Shown here: positions 1-10,027 of the stretch, piece by piece
Layout of the letters: each line of letters opens with the position of its first letter
How positions within the stretch are numbered: the first letter of the stretch is position 1
Source: Lepidonotus clava
Lineage: Eukaryota; Annelida; Polychaeta; Phyllodocida; Polynoidae
Direction of reading: 5' to 3'
DNA length: 64,000 nt
Assembly (NCBI GenBank): GCA_936440205.1
Contig: OW387146.1
Coordinates: forward strand, 23,808,458-23,872,457
Notes under the pieces: generated by a model
What the model was told of the DNA's origin: nothing
The model's input: only the letters and a program-made list of their open reading frames with translations
Databases searched by the model: none
Made by a program: the position numbers and the translations under genes

Positions 1-174
1 GTTGGGTCACATTTGGAAAATCCTGAGTCTGCCCCTGAAGTGTACTGTAATCACTATCCTAAATACTTTGGAAGGCTTAGAAGTGCCCCCCACCCCCTCC
101 TTTTTAAAATCCTGGATCCGCCACAGTAGCCCACTGCATAGTGAGTGCACTCAGTTTGGGGCTGTAGCAGTAGT

Positions 175-270
175 AAAAACGAAGATCGAGTTCAACTCGT
201 GGCGCGAAAATGCGCACATAAGGCGCTTGTGCATTTTCGCGCCAACGAGTTGAACTCAATCTTCGTTTTT
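175..270. repeat. Foldback hairpin with about 42-bp arms
   Basis: aaaacgaagatcgagttcaa... at 175-219 is nearly the exact complement of ...ttgaactcaatcttcgtttt at 228-270, with a loop of about 10 bp. It is a MITE-like foldback, rich in the CG motif ggcgcgaaaatg. Confidence 0.8.
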
Positions 271-279
271 TCTAGCTCA

Positions 280-1348
280 CGAACTAGTGGTCTAGGCTCA
301 TGATTTCTTAAATTTCATCAGTTAACAGAGTTTCAGGTTTGCCAGCCAATCAAAATGCTGTATTACAGGGCAAAATAGGGTTGGACATTATTGCCTGGGC
401 TGACAGGCTTTAACATTGGTTCCTATGGGGAAAAGGCAAATATATAAAGCTGTAGTTTACCAATTGTAAGAACAATTTGTCAACCAAATTGCTTTGGTTA
501 ATTTTGTATTATGCAACTGTCTTCATGGAATAAGCACAGACACAATTTTGAAAATATTTTATGGTAAACGTTAATGTTGGTATTCTGGGATGGGCTTATT
601 GTCCTGGGGATTCAAGTTCTGGTCGTGAACATATCATAGATTTTAGCAATACGAGCAATTACCATAAATAATGACTGGTCACACTTCTCTGTTATATAAT
701 ATATGGGCAAGTGGTTAGAAATATTGGTCAAATTCCAGGTACATTTTTCTAAATAACTCTGGAACTAAAAAGATATCAAGAAGCGGGAAAAACCAGTGTA
801 TTTCTCTCTGAGCTCTATTGAACTATTGTTAATGTTTGTTTAAATACTGCGCGATGAATATATAACTAAGTATCCATGAGTCGTTTGTCCAGAATTCCTG
901 AGTCAATCAGACTGCGTTTAAAGTTAGTTCATTCACTTCCCAATAGTTCAAAAGAAATGAACGATGAGGGAGCTCTTAATATGAAAGGGTTTTTATTCAG
1001 TAAACATCTCATCTCGAGTCAAAGCCACTGTGTATAAGTCTCCATCAGTCCACCTCCCATCTCCTATCAGCAATCAACCACATTTAGAATACAAGTTGTT
1101 CCAGCACATTCTAGACCGCTCTAGTGCTTAGCCCTATCACAATCCTATGCCAGAGGTAGTTGGTATAGGTAAACTCCAGTCTGCTACGCGGGAGCCGATG
1201 TACTTACTCCAAGTAGCTCCTTTGCTAAACTCACTCAGCTGACATTCTCACTAAACTGGTTGCTCCTCACTTTGCAACGCCTTTTATACTGGTTAACAGG
1301 TGGCGCTAGGAGCGTAAGATATTTCTTTCTAGAAGTAGACTTGACATA
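280..1348. other. AT-rich DNA, no gene seen
   Basis: No supported ORF or repeat arms. A tract at about 1150-1320 (ggttaacaggtggcgct) loosely resembles 5590-5610 (aacaggtgcgcccct), which could be matching outer parts of the unclassified element. Confidence 0.4.
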
Positions 1349-1420
1349 GACTTGCTAAGCCTGATCCTTGTTAGATTATACAACATGATGATATATTAAA
1401 AGTGCTAAGCTATTAGTACA
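1349..1420 (+). repeat. 72-bp direct repeat, copy 1
   Basis: Matches 6083-6154 with one mismatch. Its last 28 bases and about 55 bp beyond (to about 1475) match 7463-7545, so the junction at ...attagtaca looks like an element end. Confidence 0.8.
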
Positions 1421-1850
1421 TTCGACGGCGGTCAGGTGTTTGAGTTTAAGGAGGTGAACGACATAGCTCAAACCAAATGAAGATTTTCAATCAAATGCGA
1501 TAGGTTCCCAATTTTGATGATTGGGTATATTTGTTATTATTGTTATTTAATATAGAGAAACCAATGTGGGGTGGCTTTGACTCTCGTGGTACATTCAGCA
1601 CAGTGTCAGTGGATTTGTAGATTCTGTTTCAACACAAGTTCATGAATGAAATTAGTTATCGAGTTGGTTTTCCACATCTTGAAGCTCAAGGCTAGCGGAA
1701 TCCGTTCATAAAGTGACAAAGTAAGTGTTGAAGAATGATAACATGATCATTTGTATGATAAAGTAAATGGTGACATAATCATGGTGACAAAGTGAGTTTT
1801 AGAGAATGAAGAAGTGTTCATTATTTTTTGGTATTTACTTAGTACATACC

Positions 1851-2030
1851 TGTACATTAAGGTAAGTTCATAGCATTATTAGCCCATATCAAGGCTTAAG
1901 GATGACGGCACCCGTGCATAAGGTGTCAAGGTAAGTTCAATGTGTTATTAGCTCAGATTATGGTTTAAGGATAGTGACACCCGTGCATAAGGTGTCAAAT
2001 TCAGTTTTGACTTAGTACATACCTGTACAG
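1851..2030 (+). repeat. Diverged tandem units around cccgtgcataaggtgtcaa
   Basis: The motif occurs twice (about 1910 and 1980), and acttagtacatacctgtac occurs at both ends of the block (1839 and 2014). A looser unit lies at 1690. No gene seen. Confidence 0.6.
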
Positions 2031-2678
2031 TTTTTGATTTATACGATTTGGAACACAAGTCAACAAAACTCAACATTCATACAATATAAAGTTGTCTTAA
2101 CCTTCTAAGAGTAACAAACACACAATAAATCCAATTTCAGAACGAGCCAACACAATAAAAATCAATACGGAGAATTTGGACATTTTAAACGATCGAGTTT
2201 CATTGTACAATGCGTGTCAAATTTCAACCAAGTTTCAACTAAAACAACATTATTTACAATAAATACAAGGTGCTTGTAATGGACCACTTGTTATTAAGCA
2301 GTTTGGCATCTATAGACTATCATACCGAGTGCACGCCCATCAGCCACTCTTAGTACATGTGTACTTAGCGGGACGCTTGACTGGAGTTCCCTTCCAGGGT
2401 TTGACCTCGATTTGATTCCTCCAGGCGCAAAGCGCCCGGATGGCAAATTTCTGCTTCGAACAATTTTGGCGAGTTTGCAGGCCCGACCTGACATTTTGGG
2501 CCGAGATAAATTAATTCTATCGTCTGATTATGTTAGTTGGGGACCTAAACTTTAGTTTAGCGCAGATTCTGTAAGAAATTATACGATGGTTTGATCATGC
2601 TAGCCGATTTCAAAATTTGGATCTTTTGGATCAAAAAGGGTTTTCCCAAATTAGCCTCGTTTTGACGTCATTTTAATC

Positions 2679-3411
2679 AGTGCCGACGGTCAGTCTGTAG
2701 CATACGGACGTGTTTTTCTTAGTCTTCAGTTTTATTTCTTATTTCTACGGCGCGAGGATGGTCCGAATCGCCATTTTTTGTTCAAACCGCGAGGGAGGAA
2801 TTGACGACTACCACGACATTATTCTAGCCGGATCAGACAAGTCGGTGGTCGTTTTCTCCTGCGTGGACGGTACCACCGCCGAGCTGGCGGGGTACGCGTT
2901 CGCGCACCACGTTATGCACCCTGAGGACGTGCTGGTGGTTATGTGTAATCTCCTGGATATTTTAACCTGGGATGAGGACCTGGAACTGTATATTCCCTTG
3001 TTTGTCAGTGTGGACACCGTTTCAAAGTTCTACGCCGAGACTCTAAATCGGGCATTTCTTAATATTAAATCTCATCCCGAGCCAGCTACACTGCTCTTCA
3101 CCACCCCGTCGGGTTTCGACGCGTGTCAATGGCCCTTAACGGAGAGTGACAGTTCCTTCCAGAAGTGGATTAATCGAGCGATACCCAAGATCAGTAAGGA
3201 AGTCCGTCGGGCCAACGACTGGTTTGGGGCCCCGACGGCGGACACCGGGCGTGCCTTGCACGTTGTGAAGGCAGTCGCGGATGGAAACCTGACCATAAAC
3301 GATTTCAGGGAATTGGTCGATGGCTATATGCCCTCCGACCGGTTGGTTCGGCGGTGGGCCAGGACCTTAGGACGCCTGGTCGCCCGGTTGCCAATGTAGA
3401 CCGTCGGCACT
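2679..3411. repeat. 13-bp inverted repeat enclosing the SGNH-like ORF
   Basis: AGTGCCGACGGTC at 2679-2691 and its exact complement GACCGTCGGCACT at 3399-3411 bracket the ORF; the right arm overlaps the stop codon by one base. Confidence 0.8.
2710..3399 (+). CDS. SGNH-hydrolase-like ORF (229 aa) of an unclassified element
   Basis: The frame runs 229 codons from 2710; an ATG at 2758 (MVRIAIFCSNREGG) follows an acceptor-like ttcttagtcttcag and may be the true start (213 aa). The order of hydrophobic blocks resembles SGNH/GDSL-like proteins carried by some invertebrate retroelements such as Ngaro: AELAGYAFAHHVMHPEDVLV then VMCNLLDIL, a TLLFTTPSG strand, and INRAIPKISKEVRRAND followed by a GRALH near the end. 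This similarity is by eye and weak. GC content is far higher than the flanks. A 13-bp inverted repeat encloses the frame. It may instead be a domesticated or host gene. Confidence 0.5.
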   Translation: MFFLVFSFISYFYGARMVRIAIFCSNREGGIDDYHDIILAGSDKSVVVFSCVDGTTAELAGYAFAHHVMHPEDVLVVMCNLLDILTWDEDLELYIPLFVSVDTVSKFYAETLNRAFLNIKSHPEPATLLFTTPSGFDACQWPLTESDSSFQKWINRAIPKISKEVRRANDWFGAPTADTGRALHVVKAVADGNLTINDFRELVDGYMPSDRLVRRWARTLGRLVARLPM

Positions 3412-3539
3412 CATTTTTCTTGTACATAATAATTTCTTAAGTAATTTTACCCAGTGATTTTCTAATCCAATTCCCGGCCCGTGATTAGGACACTTAATTT
3501 CCGGGTTGGTTCCGCCAAGTGATTCTGTCAGTCCAATTC

Positions 3540-5045
3540 CCGGCCAGTGATTAGTACACCTAAGTTTATATATTCAAGAGGAGCAGCCACACATTCTGCC
3601 GGAGCTCCAGATAACAGGATTGTTCCCATGGGAGTAGCGGATTCAACAGACTGTTTTCTCCACGCCCGTTGTTGAGTGCCGCCCCCTTCGTGAAGTTCGT
3701 CTCCTCGCCTGCTGTTGGAGCGCCTTCCTCGTCGAGACGGTCCAGCGCCCCGACCTCTCCGAGCCCGGGTAAGTTCGGCCTTCTTTCCACAGTTCTTGGC
3801 ATGTTAGGTAGGCTACTAACCGTTGATGTTAAGGAGATTGTTGGTCGGGAATTAGTCAGCAGTTTTCTCAGCTCGCCTTCACGTGGTTGAATTCCGGAAG
3901 CTGACGTCCTTCCCGGAACCAGAAACTGTGTTTCGCTGGTGATTTTTGTAACGGGTAGCGTGGGTGGCCACCTGGTGTTTACTTTTGGTTCCAAGATGGT
4001 GGACGCGGGCTGAGAGTTAGGACCTTGCGTACTAAACTTATTATCTTTTCCAGGTCCTGCGGTATGTTAGGGTGATGTAAATGAAGTAATGTGACACGGT
4101 TGGGCACTGAAAAACGTCAGGCTTACCATTTTAGTGGGAGGGTTATCAGGCGAACATGATCAAAGTTTATTTTACATCGCGCGCAGGTTGGGCGATAAAG
4201 GGGGTTTTCACCTGTCTTAGGAGTTTGTTGACATTACCAGTTTAAGTAGGCTTTTTGGAGTGTGGGTGATTTGTACCGCATGGGTATTATGGTATTATTT
4301 GATACTATTAACTGTTGGGGACTGACACTGCACATGTGGATTCAGGTATGGGTGACCAGGGATTCCGGTCTGAGTTGTACAACACTAGATTTGCTGTAAC
4401 AGAATTCTTTGTTTTGTCGTTCTCCGTACAGGACATTAGTGTAAATGTCTACATTGGAAACAATTCACATGGAGGCGCCCTAAGGGTATAAGCGCTTCGT
4501 AGGGTGTTCACCCTGGTAAGTTTAGAGTAACTGTAGGTGACCAAGTGCTTTGGTCCAGACTGCCCAGCATTAGATTGGCTGTGACAGAATTCTTTGATGA
4601 GTTGTCCCCCTTACAGAGTAATGGAAATAATGACGTGTCGGCCACGTGAGGCGACACCACAGGTGGAGCCGTCCAACGAGCTGTTGGCGACTCCAAGGTA
4701 AGTTTGAGAGGGAGTGGCAAGAGCCACCAATACCCATCCCGTGTTGAGTCTAACGACAAGACTGCATCAGTGTCATGGTGTTAGAATAAGTTTTATAGTG
4801 AGTATTATTGTGCAGGGTCGTCCAGATGAGGAGACAATACTACTGCGAGGAAACCAAAATCCGCAGCAAAGATTACCAAACACCTCAAACAGCGATATAT
4901 CTGCGAGTTATGTGGGAACGGTTACACACATCGTTCTGGGCTCAGTTGCCATGAAAATGTGCATTTTCAGGATCTCACGAGTGTCCGAAATGTGACGCGA
5001 AACTCACACGTTTGGACTCTCTTACAGACCACATGAGGAGATAAG
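3540..5045 (+). other. Exon-like units and a decayed C2H2 zinc-finger region
   Basis: Donor-like GGTAAGTT occurs at about 3768, 4513 and 4699, and acceptor-like tacag at about 4432 and 4615. The two intron-like stretches before the acceptors (about 4340-4432 and 4536-4615) are duplicates. 4830-5040 encodes recognisable C2H2 finger pieces (YICELCGNGYTHRSGLSCH and CPKCDAKLTRLDSLTDHM) without an intact gene around them. It may be a decayed host gene copy or cargo of the unclassified element. Confidence 0.4.
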
Positions 5046-6082
5046 AATAATGATAGAAACTGGGTCTATTGTGGTTTACTTAAGAGACTACTTTGGTTTT
5101 CTAAGAGTCAATATTCTTGACAACACATTTTATGTACATTGTCATAGAATAATTTACCAATACACTCCAAGGGTTTATATGAAAACAAGTTAACAACCCC
5201 CCAAGGGTGACAACTGTTCTAACATATCTGACTTCATTTTTGTGAAGTACTACTTCAACCAGAGTTTGTTCTCATTGAGTGGTTAACGTCGGATAGTGTG
5301 CCCAACACCAACTGATCCGGCATCGTCTTTGGATGCCACTGATGTCGGTAAAACCCAATAGTAGCCGACCAGTAGCCTACCAGAGCACCCAAGAGAACTG
5401 CTCCTACAAGATTCGACCGGTGACGTCACACATCTTGGTCTTCAATGATTTATATTAAGACAAAATCCCTTCCCCCCTTGTTAGTTACTGGTGGTAGCTC
5501 GGCGTTCAACCCCTATGTTCAATCTGGGGTTTGAAGACCGAGTTCCACTTTATACTGGGTAGTGGCGCCCTCTTAACGAGATAAACAGGTGCGCCCCTAA
5601 CACCAAACGGTTCACTGAATAGATATTATACCTATGTTAACAGTAACACCTTACTGTCTACCCTATACTTTACCTCACATGGGGAAAGCCAACATGACAA
5701 ACGGTGGGATAGCGTTTCATTCCGTAAAAGTATAAATGTCATTAAAGGACATTAAGTATTTACTGTACAAAGGAAGGCGAGATTATTCGTTACTTGGAAA
5801 GTTATCACTAGAGGGTCGGGTCTCAGATTCAAATCCATTTCTGATCCGACTTCCGATCCTCATTAGTTACACGTGGGTTGTCGGCACCCCCCATCCGTGG
5901 GTACAAGAATGGGCAGTACCGAGTTTCCCATTGTTATAATTGGGAGCAAACTGCATACTTCTTTTAATATGCAGTCTACCCCCCTTTAAATTATAGAGAC
6001 ATATAAATGCATCTCTTTCAGATCATCACTTCCAGACAGCACCTAGTCCGGGCTTTTGCTGGAGTATAGTATCAGGTTAAAC

Positions 6083-6154
6083 GACTTGCTAAGCCTGATC
6101 CTTGTTAGATTATACACCATGATGATATATTAAAAGTGCTAAGCTATTAGTACA
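6083..6154 (+). repeat. 72-bp direct repeat, copy 2
   Basis: Copy of 1349-1420, 4.73 kb downstream. The two could delimit one element or mark a segmental duplication. A hammerhead-like motif follows about 65 bp later. Confidence 0.8.
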
Positions 6155-6217
6155 CTATTTTCAGAAAAGAGAAGAAACATACTGGATAATAATATATTTT
6201 TCTGTGGTAGTGCCTAC

Positions 6218-6282
6218 TCTTAATTATGAAGAAGGCCCTAACAGGTTGAAACATGTCAATTCTACATGTCACATTAAAGTTT
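6218..6282 (+). ncRNA. Hammerhead-ribozyme-like motif, Penelope type
   Basis: Reads tgaaga, a stem-loop (aggccc taac aggtt), gaaa, then the self-complementary acatgt repeated around a 7-base loop, and a C at 6270 where cleavage would occur. The order fits a type I hammerhead; Penelope-like elements are known to carry them in their terminal repeats. The first core base is A where C is expected, and stem I is weak, so activity is doubtful. Confidence 0.45.
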
Positions 6283-6759
6283 TAATAGTCTGAAATCAAC
6301 TATATTGAGTTAGGTGTGTCTACAACTTAACTCTGTACTACAAAGTATCATTTGTTGTAATTTTTTAGAAATTTAGCACCAATTGTGATAACCTTCAGAT
6401 CTAGAAAACCCCGCAAAATTACAATAGAACTCTGAAAGATTCTTGAACGCAACATATGCCACCTCTGACTTGGAGCATAAACATACTTTAAATCCTTAAA
6501 CAATTTTCTATATATTAGATATATCTTTTCTAAAAATCTAATGTTATCGTGATATTGGTTAAAATATTACCAAATCACAGACATCATGAGATCATATCAA
6601 TAGATTATTCAGTATTCCTGTCATGATATTGCTGGTAAATTTTCGCTACGAAATAGCGAGCCTCGTCGGGTACAATTTCATCATGTAAAACAGATTGAGA
6701 AGGCATCAAATTTGATCATTACATAGGGCTAACATTGAAATAAGATCACATTTTGACAT

Positions 6760-7084
6760 GTGTTTACCTATCCCTAGCACTTTCAATATCTACAACACTG
6801 CTATTTCTAATAACCTCATCCCACAAGAAAATATCCCTAACCCTCAAGAAATCTTAAGTAACAGTTTGACTCTGATGACTATGATAGTTTTGAATCTATC
6901 AGTGAAGAAACGAAGGGTATTGAGTTGACAACCTTTTCTGTTTCTTCCTCTCAATCTAGCAATCAGTGCTCTTCCTCAACAACTCAACAATTGAAATTTA
7001 AAAAAGATAAAAAGATGTTTGTTAAAAATACTAATCAGAAAATAAGGACTGTTTTTGCAAAGTTATCTGAAGTACATACCAATT
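6760..7084 (+). pseudogene. Decayed ORF, Ser/Lys-rich, unknown
   Basis: From an ATG at about 6760 the sequence reads like protein (MCLPIPSTFNIYNTA), then continues in another frame from 6865 (FDSDDYDSFESISEETKG) to a TAA near 7084. The acidic-Ser then basic composition is not low complexity. It lies between Penelope-like ends and may be a remnant of such an element. Confidence 0.35.
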
Positions 7085-7462
7085 AACTTGTAACTACTAA
7101 AATAGAGATGCTCAAATTATATACTCCGACTGTACTTGTCCTGATTATGTTGTTTTACCCTGATTGTTTAAACGTGTATGTTTCTTACTTAATGATCAGC
7201 AAGGAAAGAAAAGTTAGCCGACTTTTCAAAAAATAAAAATGCTAGAGCATTAGGTAAGGAGGAGTTTGCATCGCATATATATGATTGTGAGCTCACATCA
7301 TAAGTTATCACAAATTCAACACACAACTAATGAGATAAGATTATCACAAAATTTATTTGATATTTCGAATCTGAAATGAAGTTACTATTAATGCTTGCAT
7401 CATAAGTTGAATGCGCATGTATTATACATAAACAGTTCTAGCTCTGTTCTATCTTCTGAAAT

Positions 7463-7545
7463 ATAATAAAAGTGCTAAGCAATTAGTACATCCGTCAGTG
7501 ATCAGGCATTTGAAATAGAAGAGGTGAACGATAGGATTTCAAACC
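7463..7545 (+). repeat. Third copy of the attagtaca-type end
   Basis: Shares aaaagtgctaagc.attagtaca and the following tcaggcatttgaaatagaagaggtgaacga with 1393-1475, at lower identity. Confidence 0.65.
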
Positions 7546-8318
7546 ATAGCATTATATTTTTATTTTTCATTACACAGGAAACGATTTAAATGTCTTATTT
7601 AGCGATTCTGACTTGTTCCTACCTAACGCAACACGCGCAAAATGTCATGGTCTCCTTCTCGTGGAGAAAACTTGAACCTTTTACAAAATATAGTATACCT
7701 CCCTTTCCCACAATGCTATACACGATCCAATGTCAACTTTGAAATTTTAAGCACTTTCTGAAACATTTACTTTTTCTTCAAATTTATTCATTTTACACAC
7801 AAACTAATTTTCATTGTCTAAAAGGACTCTTTAATATCTGATTAAATTTGAATGAAAATTCACATCCCAGAAACTTTAGCTAGCTCACTAAAACTAGCAG
7901 CAAGAATGATCTGAAATGTTAGATAAAGCTTCTCCTCTAGAAATATTTTTAACATATTCAAGCGTTTTTGGGCTAACCCGGTGCTGCTGTTTTCATTGAT
8001 TGACCTAAGAAATGATGTTTTCCTCAGGTGAAACAGTAGCTGTAGAAGAAAGAGCACAAAATGACCTTTAGTCATTTACTTAAAACTAGAAGCATGAATC
8101 ATATTCTCATCCGCACCCAGTGCAGAGCTAACAAAATAGTTCTTCTAAACCACAAGATAAAAATTCTATCAGCCTTGTATGTCTATTCGATTACTATATA
8201 ATTCAAGCCTAAAATAGTTGTTAGAAGTTTAGCGGTTTAGTTCCCAAGCTAGGTATCAGGTGAAGTCTGAGACTGCTCACAAGTATTGGAAATATAACTT
8301 CTTTTATCAATAAATTAC

Positions 8319-8381
8319 TTTGTAACTAGCTTAAATAATCATCATGTTTCGACCCGTTAGGACCTTCATCAGCATTACAAA
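8319..8381 (-). ncRNA. Hammerhead-ribozyme-like motif with perfect CUGAUGA core
   Basis: On the minus strand: stem I TTTGTAAT, the exact core CTGATGA, a stem-loop (ggtcc taac gggtc), GAAA, a short irregular third helix, then GTTACAAA closing stem I over eight pairs. Stem III is poor. It shares the ggncctaac.ggntgaaac signature with 6218-6282, so both probably come from one Penelope-like family. Confidence 0.5.
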
Positions 8382-8570
8382 TGCTAATGCAGTTACTTCT
8401 GAAGTAAGGAATTCACATGTTAAATATGGTATGATTTACGTGTAGAAAATAACAGATGGATTTTTCATTAACAGTATAATTCAGTCTAGGCTTTGTTTAT
8501 AAATGATAACTATATCTGTTCTTGGAATCTTCAAATAAACTATATCAAATTACTTTGAAAAGTTCAACGT

Positions 8571-9050
8571 ATGCTAAATGACAGGGTGACCAAGGCTAAA
8601 AGAGCCTCATCTGCAATTAAGCAAGCAATAAGTACCACCACAAATGTCTCAACACAACTATCCACATCGCTATTTGATAAGCAGATAGAACCTATTCTAC
8701 TTTATGCTAGCCCAATATGGGCCAAACCCAAAAGCACATGTACACTGAAACTGAGTTGTATTGAACTTAACCAAACCAGCACTAGAGCTTATACGAACAA
8801 ATGCCTACAAGTTAAGGTTTTAGAACAGACAGACACTTTAAAGATCGAATACAGACCAAGTCGAGTTTGTATAGATACACAAAATTCTAAACCTCAATCC
8901 ACCATGTAAAAATGAACTCAAAGACGATGTTATTGAAATACTATGTACATTTGTCAAACATGCATACCAAATTGTACTACGCCAACCTAAATGACATGAA
9001 TGTATTGCTTACATTAGTCCAATAAACTTACTTACTACTTACTATGGAAA
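8571..9050 (+). mobile_element. LINE 3'-end fragment
   Basis: A 112-codon frame (8571-8909) contains KAKRASSAIKQAIST and LFDKQIEPILLYASPIWAK, the pattern just downstream of the reverse transcriptase core in CR1- or RTE-like LINEs (usually KxVxPILLYGSEVW). It is followed by a short 3' UTR, AATAAA and a cttacttactactta tail at 9020-9045. The rest of the element is absent, as in a 5'-truncated insertion. Confidence 0.7.
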
Positions 9051-10027
9051 GATGTTAATTATAATCCGTATATTTCCACAATAAAATCTAGGCTACATTA
9101 GTCCGTTGAAAATCTGCATGTAAAAACTTTTTTGTGTAATACAATTACTAAGATAAAGTTAAAAGTTAAGATCTAGTTAAAAAATAACATCCGCTCGTGG
9201 AGAAGAGTCGTTCCTTTTTAAGGTAAATTACTAATGAGGTATTGGAACAAGATTAGCTCCCAAAAGAAACAGCCTTGCCCAGGCAGTATTTTGTCCAAGC
9301 CATCAGCGATGTAGTTAATTTCCCGTTGGGGTTGGTGGGTGGATTAGTGGTTTCGCTGTTGGCCTGTTGGCGAGCCGTGGCAACTGTAGGTGAGTCGGTA
9401 CAGTAGAATCAACCACTGGTGGATGAGCGGATTCGGTGCTAGTGTCAGTTTCATCCTCGCTGTCTCCGGTGCTGGATTGATCGGTTCACTAGTCGGTTGT
9501 TCCTGCGTCATTGTGGTTGATGGTTGGTTAGCAGTTTGAGTGTTCTCCACAAGAACGATCCAATGTTAGGCAGGGGGGTTAGTTTCCGCGGTCTGAAAGG
9601 TAAAGTGGCGACAGCTGTTATGAACACAGTAATTGATGGACAACATGGGGACCTGGTTGTATGTCATTTGCAGCTTAGGCTATCCCCCTCTCCACTCTCT
9701 ACTGTCCCATGCCTACTTGCGCCCTTCACAACGGTTGTTAGGGACGCCACTCTCCACAAACATTCACTTGGCGGACGATACCCGCACCGTACGGACGCTT
9801 AGCCACCTACCCACCCCCAACATCATGACTTTATTATCTTTGTTTATTTACAGTAATTATTTTCTTCTACTATTACATTTACAAACTTCATTCATCCCTA
9901 AGTATGGGTTATTTACTATTCTCATAAACCCCTTTGTGTTTCGTTGGGGTTAATCCTAAAAGTATTAAAATTCAAACAATTTTCCCAAGCCGCCGTTACA
10001 TCTTGTTTCTTCATACCGTAAGGATAG
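9050..10027. other. 3' flank of the 193-aa gene
   Basis: Nothing coding is supported. Minus-strand AATAAA-type signals occur at about 9829-9845 and would suit the 3' end of the 193-aa gene's transcript. ORFs at 9344-9953 are short and unconserved in appearance. Confidence 0.35.
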
